Shown: positions 28,723 through 38,419 of the stretch, in pieces | Numbering within the stretch: position 1 is the first letter of the stretch | How the letters are laid out: each line of letters opens with the position of its first letter | DNA from: Mastigocoleus testarum BC008 | GTDB taxonomy: Bacteria; Cyanobacteriota; Cyanobacteriia; Cyanobacteriales; Nostocaceae | Assembly (NCBI RefSeq): GCF_001456025.1 | Contig: NZ_LMTZ01000115.1 | Span: forward strand, 24,624-88,623 | Direction of reading: 5' to 3' | DNA length: 64,000 nt | Program-made: the position numbers and the translations under genes | Notes under the pieces: generated by a model | What the model was told of the DNA's origin: nothing | Databases searched by the model: none | Seen by the model: only the letters and a program-made list of their open reading frames with translations

Positions 28723-29643
28723 GGAAGCGGTCGGATACAATACACTTACTTTCTTGTATCCTAAATAGTACCGAAGTTTGTTTTTAGTGACTATGACAAA
28801 TTTGTATTTTTGAAAGCTAGTTCAAGCTTGTATGCGATCGTGAAATTTTTCTTTTTTTGCGCTCTCGCTTTATTGTCATTCCTATTTGCTAGTAGTCTTG
28901 GTAACACTTGATAGTTGTTGGTAAATAAAATTCCAGTCCCTAATTCCAGATATTGAACTACGGCTAAATTATGAAACAGAATTGGGATAAAAATTACTAA
29001 ATTCAATAAGATTATCTAAGTATAAAATTCGTTAAAGTAGTTAGTAATAAATTGATTCAGATATTTTACTGATTGCATAATAAAAATAGAAATCAGAAAA
29101 CTACTTAGCCAGACAATATAAGCATTATCTATTTTCAGTAGCGAGAATAAAAATTTTGCAGGGATAAAATGTACATATAAAAACAAAGGAACAATCCCTT
29201 ATTTTCATATAAAATCATATTTATAGAAACATTTACGTAATTAAAAAGTAATCATTCAAAATAGAAAAAACCTCGATATATAAACTTATAAATAAAAATG
29301 GCATTATAAAATTACAGCACACTTTTTACAAAGCTGTAAAACAAATTAGTGTAGACTTTTTTCGAGATAAAAGTATTCAATAAATATTTGCCGGAAGGTT
29401 TAATTGCTTATTTGATAAATGTGATGAAAATATACTAATTAATAACCAAATATGGATAATATATCGTTTTCAGATTACTAGCGTATCAATCACTTAGTTA
29501 CGTATTAAAAGAATAAATTATACACTCTATTCTGAGTATATAAGTACAGTATCGAAAAAAGAAGCTTTAAATGTTATTTGTCTCAGCCCTAATATAAGCT
29601 CTGTAAAATCTAAAGCGTTTGTTCATAGTCTTGCATTCAATTG
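28723..29643. other. AT-rich spacer upstream of the M42 peptidase
   Basis: About 920 bp with very low GC and many stop codons in all frames. No gene, repeat or structured RNA was recognised. Confidence 0.45.
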
Positions 29644-30690
29644 ATGCACAATTACCAAGATTTATTCAACATTATTGAAGAACTAGTGATGCACCATTCT
29701 CCCAGTGGTGCAGAAAAAGAAATTAACCAATTCTTGATGGAGAGATTTGATACATTGGGAATTAAAGCATGGCGCGATCGCGCCGATAACATTATCGCCA
29801 AAATTCCCGGGAAAAATTCAGATCGAGCAGTTGCAATTACGGCTCACAAAGATGAAATTGGGGCTATAGTTAAAAATATTACTAAGAAAGGACAAATTGA
29901 AGTTCGTAGGTTAGGGGGTTCATTCCCATGGGTTTATGGTGAAGGTGTTGTGGATTTGCTCGGAGATAAGGAAACCATCAGTGGTATCCTCAGTTTTGGT
30001 TCTCGTCATGTTTCCCATGAATCTCCACAAAAAGTACAACAGGAAAATAGTGCGCTGAAGTGGGAAAATGCTTGGATTGAAACTAAATGTACGGTTGCAG
30101 AATTAGAAGCTGCGGGAATTCATCCAGGGACTAAAGTTGTCGTTGGCAAACATCGTAAATCTCCGGTGAGATTAAAAGATTACATCGCCAGTTATACCTT
30201 GGATAACAAAGCATCAATTGCAATTTTACTAGCTTTGGCAGAACAGGTAAAAAAACCAGCAGTAGACATTTATTTAGTTGCATCAGCGAAAGAAGAAGTT
30301 GGAGCAATTGGGGCAATGTATTTCAGTCAGAACCAGTGTTTGGATGCTCTAATTGCTTTAGAAATTTGTCCTCTTGCTCCAGAGTATCCCATTGAAGATG
30401 GCGAAAAACCTGTAATCTTGTTTCAAGATGGCTATGGTGTTTACGATGATACTCTCAATGCACAGTTGCGGTCTTCAGCACAACAAGTAAATATGCCGAT
30501 CCAACTAGCAACATTGAGTGGTTTTGGCTCCGACGCATCGATCGCTATGAAATTTGGTCATATTCCTCGTGGAGCTTGTTTGGCTTTTCCCACCCAAAAT
30601 ACCCACGGCTATGAAATTGCTCATTTAGGTGCGATCGCTAATTGCATCAAATTACTAAAAGTCTTTTGCGAAACAGAATTTGATAGTTGA
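29644..30690 (+). CDS. M42 family metalloaminopeptidase
   Basis: A 348-residue dinuclear-zinc peptidase or glutamyl-aminopeptidase-like enzyme (PepA/FrvX/TET family). The metal ligands are recognisable in order: TAHKDEIG, YTLDNKAS, the catalytic pair KEEVGAIGA, LEICP, and the C-terminal NTHGYEIAH. The TTG immediately before is an alternative start, but the ATG at 29644 is preferred. TET-type enzymes form large cytosolic assemblies that trim peptides. The neighbours give no functional hint. It is separated from the CBS gene by a repeat-containing spacer. Confidence 0.88.
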   Translation: MHNYQDLFNIIEELVMHHSPSGAEKEINQFLMERFDTLGIKAWRDRADNIIAKIPGKNSDRAVAITAHKDEIGAIVKNITKKGQIEVRRLGGSFPWVYGEGVVDLLGDKETISGILSFGSRHVSHESPQKVQQENSALKWENAWIETKCTVAELEAAGIHPGTKVVVGKHRKSPVRLKDYIASYTLDNKASIAILLALAEQVKKPAVDIYLVASAKEEVGAIGAMYFSQNQCLDALIALEICPLAPEYPIEDGEKPVILFQDGYGVYDDTLNAQLRSSAQQVNMPIQLATLSGFGSDASIAMKFGHIPRGACLAFPTQNTHGYEIAHLGAIANCIKLLKVFCETEFDS

Positions 30691-30970
30691 CAGTTTATGG
30701 CTGACGCCACGCCCTTACGGACTACAGTTACCAGTTAACAGTTAACAGTTTATGGTTAATATTGCGCCCCTACGAGTTCCAGTTGACAGCTAGCTAAGCT
30801 GCTTACGCAGCTGTCTACATACCTACAGCCTAAGTAACACTTAGAGTTCATCGTTGATAACTGTTCACTGTTTCCTGAAATAAGTAACAATCTATTAAAG
30901 GTATCGGCTATTGAGTCGCAATTTTCTACAATGATTCCAGCAAACTTGAACTAAGAACTAATTTAAACAA
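30691..30970. repeat. Spacer with CAGTTAA heptamers and a palindrome
   Basis: Four 7-bp units of CAGTTAA type (30725-30752) and short dispersed-repeat fragments such as GACGCCACGCCC. A near-palindrome around GCTGCTTACGCAGC lies close to 30798. No gene. Confidence 0.6.
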
Positions 30971-31435
30971 ATGCCTAAAACCGTTGCCGATGTAATGACC
31001 CGCGATCCAATTGTTGTTCAACGTGAAACTCCATTGACCGAAGCAATTAAAACCTTAGCAGAACGACGTATTAGTGGGCTGCCTGTAGTAGATAATGCTG
31101 GAAATTTAGTAGGTATTATTTCGGAGACGGACTTGATGTGGCAAGAAACAGGTGTCACACCTCCGGCATATATTATGTTTCTTGACAGTGTAATTTATTT
31201 AAAAAATCCAGCTACCTTTGAGCGCGATTTACATAAGTCACTCGGACAAACAGTTGGTGAAGTAATGAATGATAAAGCTATTAGCACTACTCCAGATAAA
31301 CCTCTTAGGGATGCAGCAAAAATTATGCGCGATCGCAAGGTTCAACGCCTACCAGTAGTTGATACTGAAGGTCAAGTAATTGGGATACTCACCAGAGGTG
31401 ATATAGTGCGAGCAATGGCTGCTGAACAAGATTAA
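30971..31435 (+). CDS. Two-CBS-domain protein
   Basis: A 154-residue protein consisting of a Bateman module. CBS 1 is KTVADVMTRDPIVVQRETPLTEAIKTLAERRISGLPVVD (about 1-70). CBS 2 is VGEVMNDKAISTTPDKPLRDAAKIMRDRKVQRLPVVD (about 92-150). Such stand-alone modules usually bind adenine nucleotides and regulate a partner enzyme or transporter. The linker between the domains (TPPAYIMFLDSVIYLKNP) is typical of cyanobacterial and plastid CBSX-type proteins. The partner is unknown. NblB follows 113 bp downstream on the same strand. Confidence 0.88.
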   Translation: MPKTVADVMTRDPIVVQRETPLTEAIKTLAERRISGLPVVDNAGNLVGIISETDLMWQETGVTPPAYIMFLDSVIYLKNPATFERDLHKSLGQTVGEVMNDKAISTTPDKPLRDAAKIMRDRKVQRLPVVDTEGQVIGILTRGDIVRAMAAEQD

Positions 31436-31548
31436 TTATCGAGCGTTTGTCACTGTTAATTTGTAATTGGTAATTAATCGATCGCCATTCAAAAAACAAG
31501 TGACAAATGAAAAATAGCAAGTGACAAATAATAAAGGAAAAATAACAA

Positions 31549-32214
31549 ATGACTATAAATCCTGAATCTGTTAAACAATTATTGAACTCCGAAGATTTGG
31601 GCGATCGTCTTCGTGGAGTTAATCAGATTCGTCATCTTGAGCCAGCTATTGCTTTTGAATTACTTCAAGGTGCTATTGGCGATCCTAATTCTCGGGTACG
31701 TTATTCAGCAATTAGTCAACTTGATACATTTGGCGGACAAGATTTAGATTTGTCCTTGCAGATTTTACGCGATCGCTTACTTAATGATTCGGAAATAGAC
31801 GTTCAAGCTGCTGCTGCTGATTGTTTGGGTGCTTTAAAGTTGCACGAAGCCTTTGACGATTTGCAACAGATGTACCAAAAAACTAATGAGTGGATTATTC
31901 AATTTAGTATTATTGCAGCATTGGGAGAAATGGGAGATCCCAAAGCTTTTGATTTACTTACCCAAGCTCTCGCTTCTGATAATGAATTGGTGCAAACAGC
32001 AGCGATTAGTTCTTTTGGAGAATTAGGAAATGTAGAAGCTGTACCTTTATTAGCACCCTATGCTAGTAATTCTGATTGGCAAATTCGTTATCGAGTTGCA
32101 CAAGCTTTGAGCAGACTGGGAGGAGAAGAAGCAAAGTCAATTATAGAGACTTTGGCAAATGATACGGAAGAAGCTGTGGCGAAAGAAGCAAAAAGATGTC
32201 TAACTGATTCTTGA
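31549..32214 (+). CDS. nblB: HEAT-repeat phycobilisome degradation protein NblB
   Basis: A 221-residue protein built of HEAT/PBS-lyase repeats (RVRYSAISQL, DVQAAAADCLGAL, WIIQFSIIAALGEMGDPKAF, LVQTAAISSFGELG, WQIRYRVAQALSRLGG). NblB resembles phycobilin lyases and is needed for breakdown of phycobilisomes in nutrient-starved or high-light cells. The length and N-terminus (ESVKQLLNSEDLGDRLRGVNQIR) fit NblB better than CpcE/CpcF lyases, which normally sit in phycobiliprotein operons. AAAGGA lies before the ATG. A hairpin follows the stop codon. Confidence 0.75.
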   Translation: MTINPESVKQLLNSEDLGDRLRGVNQIRHLEPAIAFELLQGAIGDPNSRVRYSAISQLDTFGGQDLDLSLQILRDRLLNDSEIDVQAAAADCLGALKLHEAFDDLQQMYQKTNEWIIQFSIIAALGEMGDPKAFDLLTQALASDNELVQTAAISSFGELGNVEAVPLLAPYASNSDWQIRYRVAQALSRLGGEEAKSIIETLANDTEEAVAKEAKRCLTDS

Positions 32215-32248
32215 ATAAAAACCAGTTTTTAACAAATATATTTTCTGC

Positions 32249-32300
32249 AGAGACGTACATTGTCACTATGTATGGATGACATCAATAGTAGTACGTCTCT
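32249..32300 (+). terminator. Hairpin after nblB
   Basis: A perfect 10-bp stem (AGAGACGTAC / GTACGTCTCT) encloses a 32-base loop that can itself pair (TGTCA / TGACA). It is the third copy of the GAGACGT stem in the window. Confidence 0.6.
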
Positions 32301-32856
32301 AGTAATTTTATTGAATCACTAAGGTCGAAGATAGGTACATATTTTCCCTTGCCTTTGCTATCAAATCAAATCTTGTATTTCATCTACTGAAAAGATAGTA
32401 AACGAAAATTATCCTAAATAGAAAATTACCCTAAATATATTACATATTTCCCGCTAACATATTTCCTTTCAAAATGGGAAAATTTTACTTGTATTTTATA
32501 GATAAAGCTATGTTTTGTTGGTCGATAACCTGTAACTCTAAAAATTAAAATAAAAACTTTTCATTGATTTATATATTTTTTATCGAATAAATTCTCATAC
32601 TTAAAGAAGATATTTGCATTCCAGATAAATATCTCTTTATTTATGAAAATAACACATGTTTTTAACATAAATTTGTATCATTTGTAGGTTTCGTTATCAG
32701 TAATTTTCCCAAAATTGTTTTTCAAATCAAGATGCAATAAATACTAGATTTTTTTGATGACATAATTACGGAGATAGAAATAAGATACAAACATGCTTAA
32801 GAGAAAACAAGCAAATTTTTAAATCACATCAATTGCTTTAATAAAAGGTTTGGATT
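32301..32856. other. AT-rich spacer upstream of a PEP-CTERM gene
   Basis: About 550 bp of very low GC sequence with no gene recognised. AAAAGG precedes the downstream ATG. Confidence 0.4.
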
Positions 32857-33615
32857 ATGCGAAAGTTAAGCTTATTGGTCAAGACATTAGTTGTATCTAC
32901 TGCTGGATTAAGTGTTTTAGGCTCTATGTCTGCAGCTAAAGCTATGAACTTAGTTCCACAAAGAGAAGGTGAGATTGAACTTACCAATATGTCTTGTATT
33001 GTGGATAATGCGGATTGTATCAATACAACATCCTTAGGTTATACAGTTACTAGTAAAGATCCAGTAAGTAATGATAACTATGGATTCAGTAGACTTTTCT
33101 CAGATAAAAAAAGTACAACTAATACTTGGGGTTTAGAAATTAATTTTAATCAGACGGATGAAGGTACAAATCCCCAAACTGATGCTTTTTGGTTCCGCCC
33201 TGTTGCTTATGATAATAACAATAATGTCATTGAAAATGGTCGCTTAGAATATGGGGTTTTTGAATTTAATTTTGCCCAAACAGCTAATGAAGTTAAATTA
33301 TCATTTTTAGATGTAGAAGAATCTCCATTTACTGGCATTCTTCAGGTGAATGGTGATAGTAATTCTCAGCCTATATTTCTTCCTGCTGCTGGTGATGATG
33401 AGACTCAATATCTTGTTTTAAATAATGTAGATTCTTTCGTCGTCCAATTGGGTAACCCCGGTGACAATAGCACTAAATTTTCCAGTACTGGTGATGGTGT
33501 TAATTTACAAGTTAGCGTACCCGAACCAGGAACTGTTTTAAGTATTGGAGCTTTAGCTATAGCAGGTATGTTTGGTTTAAGAAGAAAACACAACAACTCT
33601 TCTAAAACTGCTTAA
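32857..33615 (+). CDS. PEP-CTERM sorted exported protein
   Basis: A 252-residue exported protein. It has a signal peptide (about 1-29, KLSLLVKTLVVSTAGLSVLGSMSAAKA), a beta-rich extracellular domain and a C-terminal PEP-CTERM signal: VPEPGTVLSIGALAIAGMFGLRRK. A GRLEYGVFEFNF motif near residue 128 resembles the LEVG-type cyanobacterial PEP-CTERM proteins; that placement is tentative. Two Cys residues near the N-terminal side (SC-IVDNADC) could form a disulfide. Function unknown. It shares its sorting signal type with the metalloprotease at the left end of the window. Confidence 0.8.
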   Translation: MRKLSLLVKTLVVSTAGLSVLGSMSAAKAMNLVPQREGEIELTNMSCIVDNADCINTTSLGYTVTSKDPVSNDNYGFSRLFSDKKSTTNTWGLEINFNQTDEGTNPQTDAFWFRPVAYDNNNNVIENGRLEYGVFEFNFAQTANEVKLSFLDVEESPFTGILQVNGDSNSQPIFLPAAGDDETQYLVLNNVDSFVVQLGNPGDNSTKFSSTGDGVNLQVSVPEPGTVLSIGALAIAGMFGLRRKHNNSSKTA

Positions 33616-33892
33616 ATATTGCTAATTTTCTTCTCTTGGGACAATAAATATAGAGAAAATACCCTATCAGATAAGTGCATTTTTAACAGGTTTTTAATTT
33701 AGCTTTATATAAATCATCAGGGTGTTGTATCTATTTAATTTCGTATTTTAAATTTCTTTTTCTCTTCTCTTCTCTTCAGTTTTGTGTCAAGTAGATAATG
33801 TAACTAAGACAGTAATTAGTTACTTTATCTACTTTTTTTTTATTTTTATTTAAACCAATCTACTCAAACTAAGCTAATCATAAGAAAAAGCC
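33616..33892. other. Convergent spacer
   Basis: 277 bp between convergent genes with a TCTTC-rich tract near 33760. No clear terminator hairpin. Confidence 0.35.
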
Positions 33893-34417
33893 TCATGTAC
33901 CAAAAACCTGAGACCAAGTCGTCCAAACAAAAATCACAACTGCTGTAATTCCTAATATTCCCTGAATCACATTTCCTACTAGAGTCCCAACGAAAATACC
34001 AATTCCAGCTTTTAAAGCTACTAGTAATTTACGTTGATAAATAAATTCACCAATAATTGCACCTAACAAAGGACCGATTAGCATTCCGAGCAATGGTCCA
34101 CCGACTGGTAAAGTTGGGAGTAAACCAAAAAACCCCAGCAGCAAACCAACGAATGAACCAATTTGTCCCCACTTACTAGCACCGGCTTTTTTTGCACCCA
34201 GGTAACCAGCTAAAAAATCTACTGCTGTACCTATAAGTAACACTACACCTGTAACTATTACAGGTACTTCGATCGCAGCAAAGGAGCCTTTAACAATTCC
34301 CCAAATAATCACCGCAACTAAAATTAAGCTGATTCCAGGTATACCGGGAACAACCGCACCGATAATTCCTACCATCATCAAGGCTATTAACAACCAATAT
34401 ATAATTTGAATTTGCAT
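33893..34417 (-). CDS. DUF456 family membrane protein
   Basis: A 174-residue polytopic membrane protein. It has five or so hydrophobic helices and the small-residue-rich motifs VVPGIPGISLILVAVIIWG, GAKKAGASKWGQIGS and LPVGGPLLGMLIGPLLGAIIGEF, which mark the DUF456 family. The family has no firm function. The frame stays open for 38 codons upstream, but that extension translates a heptamer array and a dispersed palindrome (TNYQLPISYYLLPITYY). The ATG at 34417 is therefore chosen. It lies downstream of the heme-assembly gene on the same strand. Confidence 0.85.
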   Translation of the reverse strand: MQIQIIYWLLIALMMVGIIGAVVPGIPGISLILVAVIIWGIVKGSFAAIEVPVIVTGVVLLIGTAVDFLAGYLGAKKAGASKWGQIGSFVGLLLGFFGLLPTLPVGGPLLGMLIGPLLGAIIGEFIYQRKLLVALKAGIGIFVGTLVGNVIQGILGITAVVIFVWTTWSQVFGT

Positions 34418-34428
34418 ATTTTTTAAGT

Positions 34429-34514
34429 GGTAATAGGTAATAGGTAATAGGTAATAGCTAATGGGTAATTGGTAATTGGTAATAGCACTGCGTGCCGCCG
34501 CAAGCGGCATATGG
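34429..34514. repeat. Heptamer array and dispersed palindromic repeat
   Basis: Eight GGTAATA/GGTAATT units (34429-34484) abut a copy of the dispersed element with the palindrome GCCGCCGCAAGCGGC (34484-34514). The whole block separates two same-strand genes. Confidence 0.85.
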
Positions 34515-34534
34515 TAATTGGTAACAGTCAACTA

Positions 34535-35182
34535 TTAACTATTGATATCACTTAGGGTAACAGCTAATTTGTTCGCAATTCCGGTAATCCAGTTTTCATC
34601 CTGCTTGGTATAACTGCGAGGAGCATTTGCACCTAAGATTAATGCACCATCAGAACCGATTGGTTGACAAATGACACCTTGAGTATTGGGTGGTAAATAA
34701 TCAAATTCAACCCTACCCGGATACACTTTTAAATCAACTAAATAAATAGGTTTTTCCTTTTCTAGGGTTCTTTTTAAAATTGCTCCTGGATTAACTTCTG
34801 AAGAGGGACCCAAAACACCGCGACGCAACAGAACGCGACTTCGATATAAAACCACAATCGAACAGGTAACTGTGTTCGTCAGCAATAAATGAGAAGCCCA
34901 AGCGAGCTCTGTTTTAACTATTTCCGGTAAATCTTCTTGTAATTCAAACCCTTCATCACCAATTAGTTCTACTGCATCTGGGATTCTAGGTTGTACTTGC
35001 AGCCAAATTAAACCCGTTAAAATTAAAACTGCACTTAAAATTACACCAAGTACATCTCCCCGTGCTTGAGATACAGTTAGTGTCGGTGTATATAGACGAT
35101 TGATTAATAAAAGTGTAGCGCCTAGCCCTCCAACAACTATGGGTAGACGCCGCAAAACTTTATTTTGATCGTTTTTACTCAT
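34535..35182 (-). CDS. ccbB: Cofactor assembly of complex C subunit B (CCB-like)
   Basis: A 215-residue membrane protein. Two hydrophobic helices near the N-terminus (about 12-28 and 43-62) are followed by a soluble GAF-like domain ending AVTLSDINS. The segments LPIVVGGLGATLLLINRLYTPTLT and YLPPNTQGVICQPIGSDGALILGANAPRSY are typical of the cyanobacterial relatives of plastid CCB2/CCB4. Those proteins attach heme c-prime covalently to cytochrome b6. Thylakoid location is expected. The symbol comes from family knowledge. Other CCB subunits are not nearby. Confidence 0.75.
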   Translation of the reverse strand: MSKNDQNKVLRRLPIVVGGLGATLLLINRLYTPTLTVSQARGDVLGVILSAVLILTGLIWLQVQPRIPDAVELIGDEGFELQEDLPEIVKTELAWASHLLLTNTVTCSIVVLYRSRVLLRRGVLGPSSEVNPGAILKRTLEKEKPIYLVDLKVYPGRVEFDYLPPNTQGVICQPIGSDGALILGANAPRSYTKQDENWITGIANKLAVTLSDINS

Positions 35183-35522
35183 AGTTAATAAAAATTACGC
35201 TCTTTGACTTTTTACAAAGGGTTACGTCTACAGCATTCAACAGTGTAAAGTCAAGAGTTAAAAGTTAAAAGTTATGAATTCTAGAATTATGAGTTATGAA
35301 TTATGGAATTAAAGAATTATGAACTGAGAATAATTAATTGAGAATAATTAATTGAGAATTATGAACTGAGAATTACGAACCTAGAAATATAAATCATACA
35401 ATAATGAATTTGGGATTATAAATCTGTAAGTATCAATTACGAGCTACTGAATATAATATTTCACTCTTAATTATCAACTTTTAATCCTTAATCCTTTAAT
35501 CCCTAACTCCTAATTCTTAAGT
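35183..35522. other. AT-rich spacer with decayed ATTATGAA repeats
   Basis: Contains repeated GAATTATGAACTGAGAAT-like words, probably a degenerate tandem array, leading into the clean heptamer array at 35523. No gene. Confidence 0.5.
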
Positions 35523-35592
35523 CTTAACCCTTAATTCTTAACTCTTAATTCTTAACCCTTAATTCTTAATCCTTAATTCTTAACTCCTAACT
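35523..35592. repeat. Ten-unit heptamer array (CTTAATT/CTTAACC)
   Basis: Ten consecutive 7-bp units of CTTAATT, CTTAACC, CTTAACT and CCTAACT type. The array ends 10 bp from the stop codon of rpaB. Confidence 0.85.
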
Positions 35593-35602
35593 CCAATAAT
35601 TT

Positions 35603-36331
35603 TTACTCCTCCCCTGGTTCAATAATTCGCTGAAATAAATACCCAGTTCCCCGCGCAGTGAGAATTAATTCTGGGTTACTCGGATCGTCCTCTAATTTTG
35701 CGCGCAGACGTGATATATGTACGTCCACAACACGAGTATCAACGTGTCTTTCAGGGGTGTATCCCCAGACTTCTTGCAAAATTTCGGAACGGGAAAAAGC
35801 TTCGCCAGAACGACTTACTAGCAATTCTAATAAGCTAAATTCCATCCCCGTCAAACGGATGCGCTCGTCACCTTTGTAAACTTGGCGTTTGTTGGTGTCG
35901 ATTTTGATGGTACTAACATGAATTACGCCAGAACTAGGAATTCCTGAAGCACTGGTTTTATCTACCCGACGCAATACCGAGCGAATTCGAGCTTCTAATT
36001 CTTTGGGGGAAAATGGCTTAACAACGTAATCATCCGCGCCTAATTCCAACCCAGTAATCCGGTCTGCTACATCTCCCAAAGCTGTAAGCATGATGATGGG
36101 AACATCTGACTCCTTTCGTAGCTCCTGACATACACCATAACCATCGAGCTTTGGCATCATTACATCCAAAACTACCAAATCTGGCTCAGAAGAGTGAAAC
36201 GTATCTAGAGCTTCCTCACCATCACCGGCTGTTACAACATCATAGCCAATCATCGAAAGACGAGTTTCCAGAATGCGGCGAATACTGGCTTCATCATCTA
36301 CTACTAAAATTTTTTCCTTATGACTTTCCAA
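35603..36331 (-). CDS. rpaB: OmpR-family response regulator RpaB
   Basis: A 242-residue two-domain regulator. The receiver has the acidic pocket D12/D13, phospho-acceptor D56 in LVVLDVMMP, and K105. The OmpR winged-helix DNA-binding domain covers about 140-235 (RLTGMEFSLLELL...GYTPERHVDTRVVDVHISRLRAKLE). RpaB controls photosystem and high-light genes through HLR1 elements and is essential in several cyanobacteria. The N-terminus MESHKEKILVVDDE is the characteristic one and starts at TTG (36331), as I recall for homologues. It is divergent from radA. Confidence 0.93.
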   Translation of the reverse strand: MESHKEKILVVDDEASIRRILETRLSMIGYDVVTAGDGEEALDTFHSSEPDLVVLDVMMPKLDGYGVCQELRKESDVPIIMLTALGDVADRITGLELGADDYVVKPFSPKELEARIRSVLRRVDKTSASGIPSSGVIHVSTIKIDTNKRQVYKGDERIRLTGMEFSLLELLVSRSGEAFSRSEILQEVWGYTPERHVDTRVVDVHISRLRAKLEDDPSNPELILTARGTGYLFQRIIEPGEE

Positions 36332-36500
36332 TTTTCTCGACGCTCCTTCACGAAAAATTTTTCAACATTAATTTTTACTACCATACTATTAAGATATCAT
36401 TCCAATTATTATGTCGTAAAAATCTGCAAGTCCTGTCATTATTGTATTTAAGCTCGTAAGCAAACTTAATGAAAAATTAAGATTATTTAATTAGATAAAA

Positions 36501-38129
36501 ATGGCTAAGCCAAAAACAATTTATGTTTGTAATGAATGTGGTGCTGAATCTGCTCAATGGTTTGGAAAATGTCCGGCTTGTGGTACGTATAATTCCTTAG
36601 AAGAAGAAGTTCTTATCCAATCATCTACAGATTTACCTTCACGAGGTGTGGGTTCGTGGCATTCTTCACAAGGAAAAACCAAAGCAGTCAAAACACCTCA
36701 ACCAAGAGCATCTTTAAAATTTGACCAAATTAGCGACCGTCAAGTGACCCGTTGGCCTTCTGGGTATGGAGAACTGGATCGAGTTCTTGGTGGCGGGGTT
36801 GTACCTGGTTCGATGGTACTCATTGGTGGCGATCCAGGTATCGGTAAATCTACTTTATTATTGCAAGTATCAAATGAACTAGCGCAGAGATATCGAATCT
36901 TATATATTTCTGGGGAAGAGTCAGGACAACAGGTCAAACTTCGGGCTTCCAGACTTGGCGTTACTGATGTATTAAATGTCGTTAGCGAAGAAGATAATAA
37001 AACTAAAGAAACAAACGATACAAATGGTAATAAAAAGGTATCCAAAAGTTTAGCAGATTTATACATATTACCCGAAACAAATTTAGAGGAAATCCTCAAG
37101 GAATTGGAGTCTCTTCGACCAAATTTAGCTGTCATTGATAGTATTCAAACAGTGTTTTTCCCCGGACTAACTTCTGCCCCTGGTTCAGTCGCTCAGGTAC
37201 GGGAATGTACTGCAGCTTTAATGAAGGTGGCAAAGCATGAAGATATCACAATGTTGATCGTAGGTCATGTAACTAAAGAGGGAGCTATTGCTGGACCAAA
37301 AGTATTAGAACATTTAGTTGATACGGTACTGTATTTTGAAGGTGACAGATTTGCTTCTCACCGATTGTTAAGAACTGTTAAAAATCGTTTTGGTGCGACC
37401 CACGAAATAGGCATTTTTGAAATGGTCACTAATGGGTTGCGGGAAGTTCCCAACCCGAGCGAATTATTTGTTGGTAATCGCGACGATCCAGCGCCAGGTA
37501 CTGCGATTGTAGTTGCTTGCGAAGGCACTCGCCCGATAGTTGTGGAATTGCAAGCTTTGGTAAGTCCCACTAGTTATACTTCTCCTCGGCGTTCCAGTAC
37601 TGGGATAGATTACAGCCGCTTAGTGCAAATTTTGGCGGTACTGGAAAAACGGGTGGGGGTTCCCATGTCTAAGTTAGATTCTTATGTTGCATCTGCAGGT
37701 GGTTTAAATGTGGAAGAACCAGCAGTCGATTTAGGAGTTGCGATCGCATTAGTGGCGAGTTTCCGCGATCGCATTGTTGATTCCAGCACGGTGCTGATTG
37801 GTGAAGTTGGTTTAGGAGGACAGGTACGTCCCGTATCCCAAATGGAATTACGTCTGAAGGAAGCTGCAAAACTAGGATTTAAACGCGCGATCGTTCCGAA
37901 GGGACAAAAATTTCCAGAGTTAGATATTGAGATTTTACCTGTAGCGAAGGTAATAGATGCGATTATTGCTGCAATTCCCCAGCAGACTGTAACTGAGGAA
38001 GATTTGAAACCTGATGATGATGGAGTTAAGCGAGTACCGAAGAATGGAGTGAAGCGAATATCGGGGGAGGAAGTTGACCAAATATCGAAGGATGAGGTTG
38101 ACGAGATACCGGGGGATATAGGTTTTTAG
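36501..38129 (+). CDS. radA: DNA repair protein RadA
   Basis: A 542-residue RecA-like helicase that helps branch migration during recombinational repair. It has an N-terminal zinc finger (C10-x-x-C13 and C24-x-x-C27) and Walker A GGDPGIGKST (109-118). The RadA-specific KNRFG motif sits in LLRTVKNRFGATHEIG. A Lon-like C-terminal domain covers about 350-490. Two oddities are visible: a Lys/Thr/Asn-rich insert near residue 165-185 (EEDNKTKETNDTNGNKK), and an acidic repeated tail after residue 500 (GVKRVPKNGVKRISGEEVDQISKDEVDEIPG). Both are probably disordered. The ATG at 36501 gives MAKPKTIYVCNECG. Confidence 0.97.
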   Translation: MAKPKTIYVCNECGAESAQWFGKCPACGTYNSLEEEVLIQSSTDLPSRGVGSWHSSQGKTKAVKTPQPRASLKFDQISDRQVTRWPSGYGELDRVLGGGVVPGSMVLIGGDPGIGKSTLLLQVSNELAQRYRILYISGEESGQQVKLRASRLGVTDVLNVVSEEDNKTKETNDTNGNKKVSKSLADLYILPETNLEEILKELESLRPNLAVIDSIQTVFFPGLTSAPGSVAQVRECTAALMKVAKHEDITMLIVGHVTKEGAIAGPKVLEHLVDTVLYFEGDRFASHRLLRTVKNRFGATHEIGIFEMVTNGLREVPNPSELFVGNRDDPAPGTAIVVACEGTRPIVVELQALVSPTSYTSPRRSSTGIDYSRLVQILAVLEKRVGVPMSKLDSYVASAGGLNVEEPAVDLGVAIALVASFRDRIVDSSTVLIGEVGLGGQVRPVSQMELRLKEAAKLGFKRAIVPKGQKFPELDIEILPVAKVIDAIIAAIPQQTVTEEDLKPDDDGVKRVPKNGVKRISGEEVDQISKDEVDEIPGDIGF

Positions 38130-38158
38130 CCATCGCTAAAACTGATAACTATGTGACC

Positions 38159-38280
38159 TGTAGGGGCGCACCGCTGTGCGCCCTTATCAGTAATATATTT
38201 TTTGATCGGAAATTCCATAATTTGCGGTCTGTGGAAGCGCGCGTCGGCATGTTGTGGGCGCACATCGGTGCGCCCCTACA
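38159..38280. repeat. REPIN-like pair of inverted palindromes
   Basis: Two 25-bp arms (38159-38183 and 38256-38280) are inverted copies with 24 of 25 identical. Each arm is itself an interrupted palindrome around GGGCGCAC...GTGCGCCC. They enclose about 72 bp. This is the layout of a REP doublet, or REPIN. It lies 29 bp after radA and could act as its terminator. A degenerate single copy lies at 44797-44823. Confidence 0.85.
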
Positions 38281-38419
38281 AGTGAGAAACCCAATTTTTG
38301 AAAAAAAATTTAATTTTTTCGTTACGCTCTCCAGGTGCAGAGAAGAAAAGAACAGAGGGTAAAATGCTAAAAGTAAAAGTGTCAAGGGCTACAAAAGAGC
38401 TCACCCTTCGGGAAGAAAG

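Noticed and set aside
34418..34531. N-terminal extension of the DUF456 protein
   Set aside because: The extra 38 codons come from a heptamer array and a dispersed palindrome; the internal ATG at 34417 gives the family-like start.
38149..38385. Two opposed frames after radA (69 and 78 codons)
   Set aside because: They exist only because the REPIN-like inverted repeat reads open on both strands.
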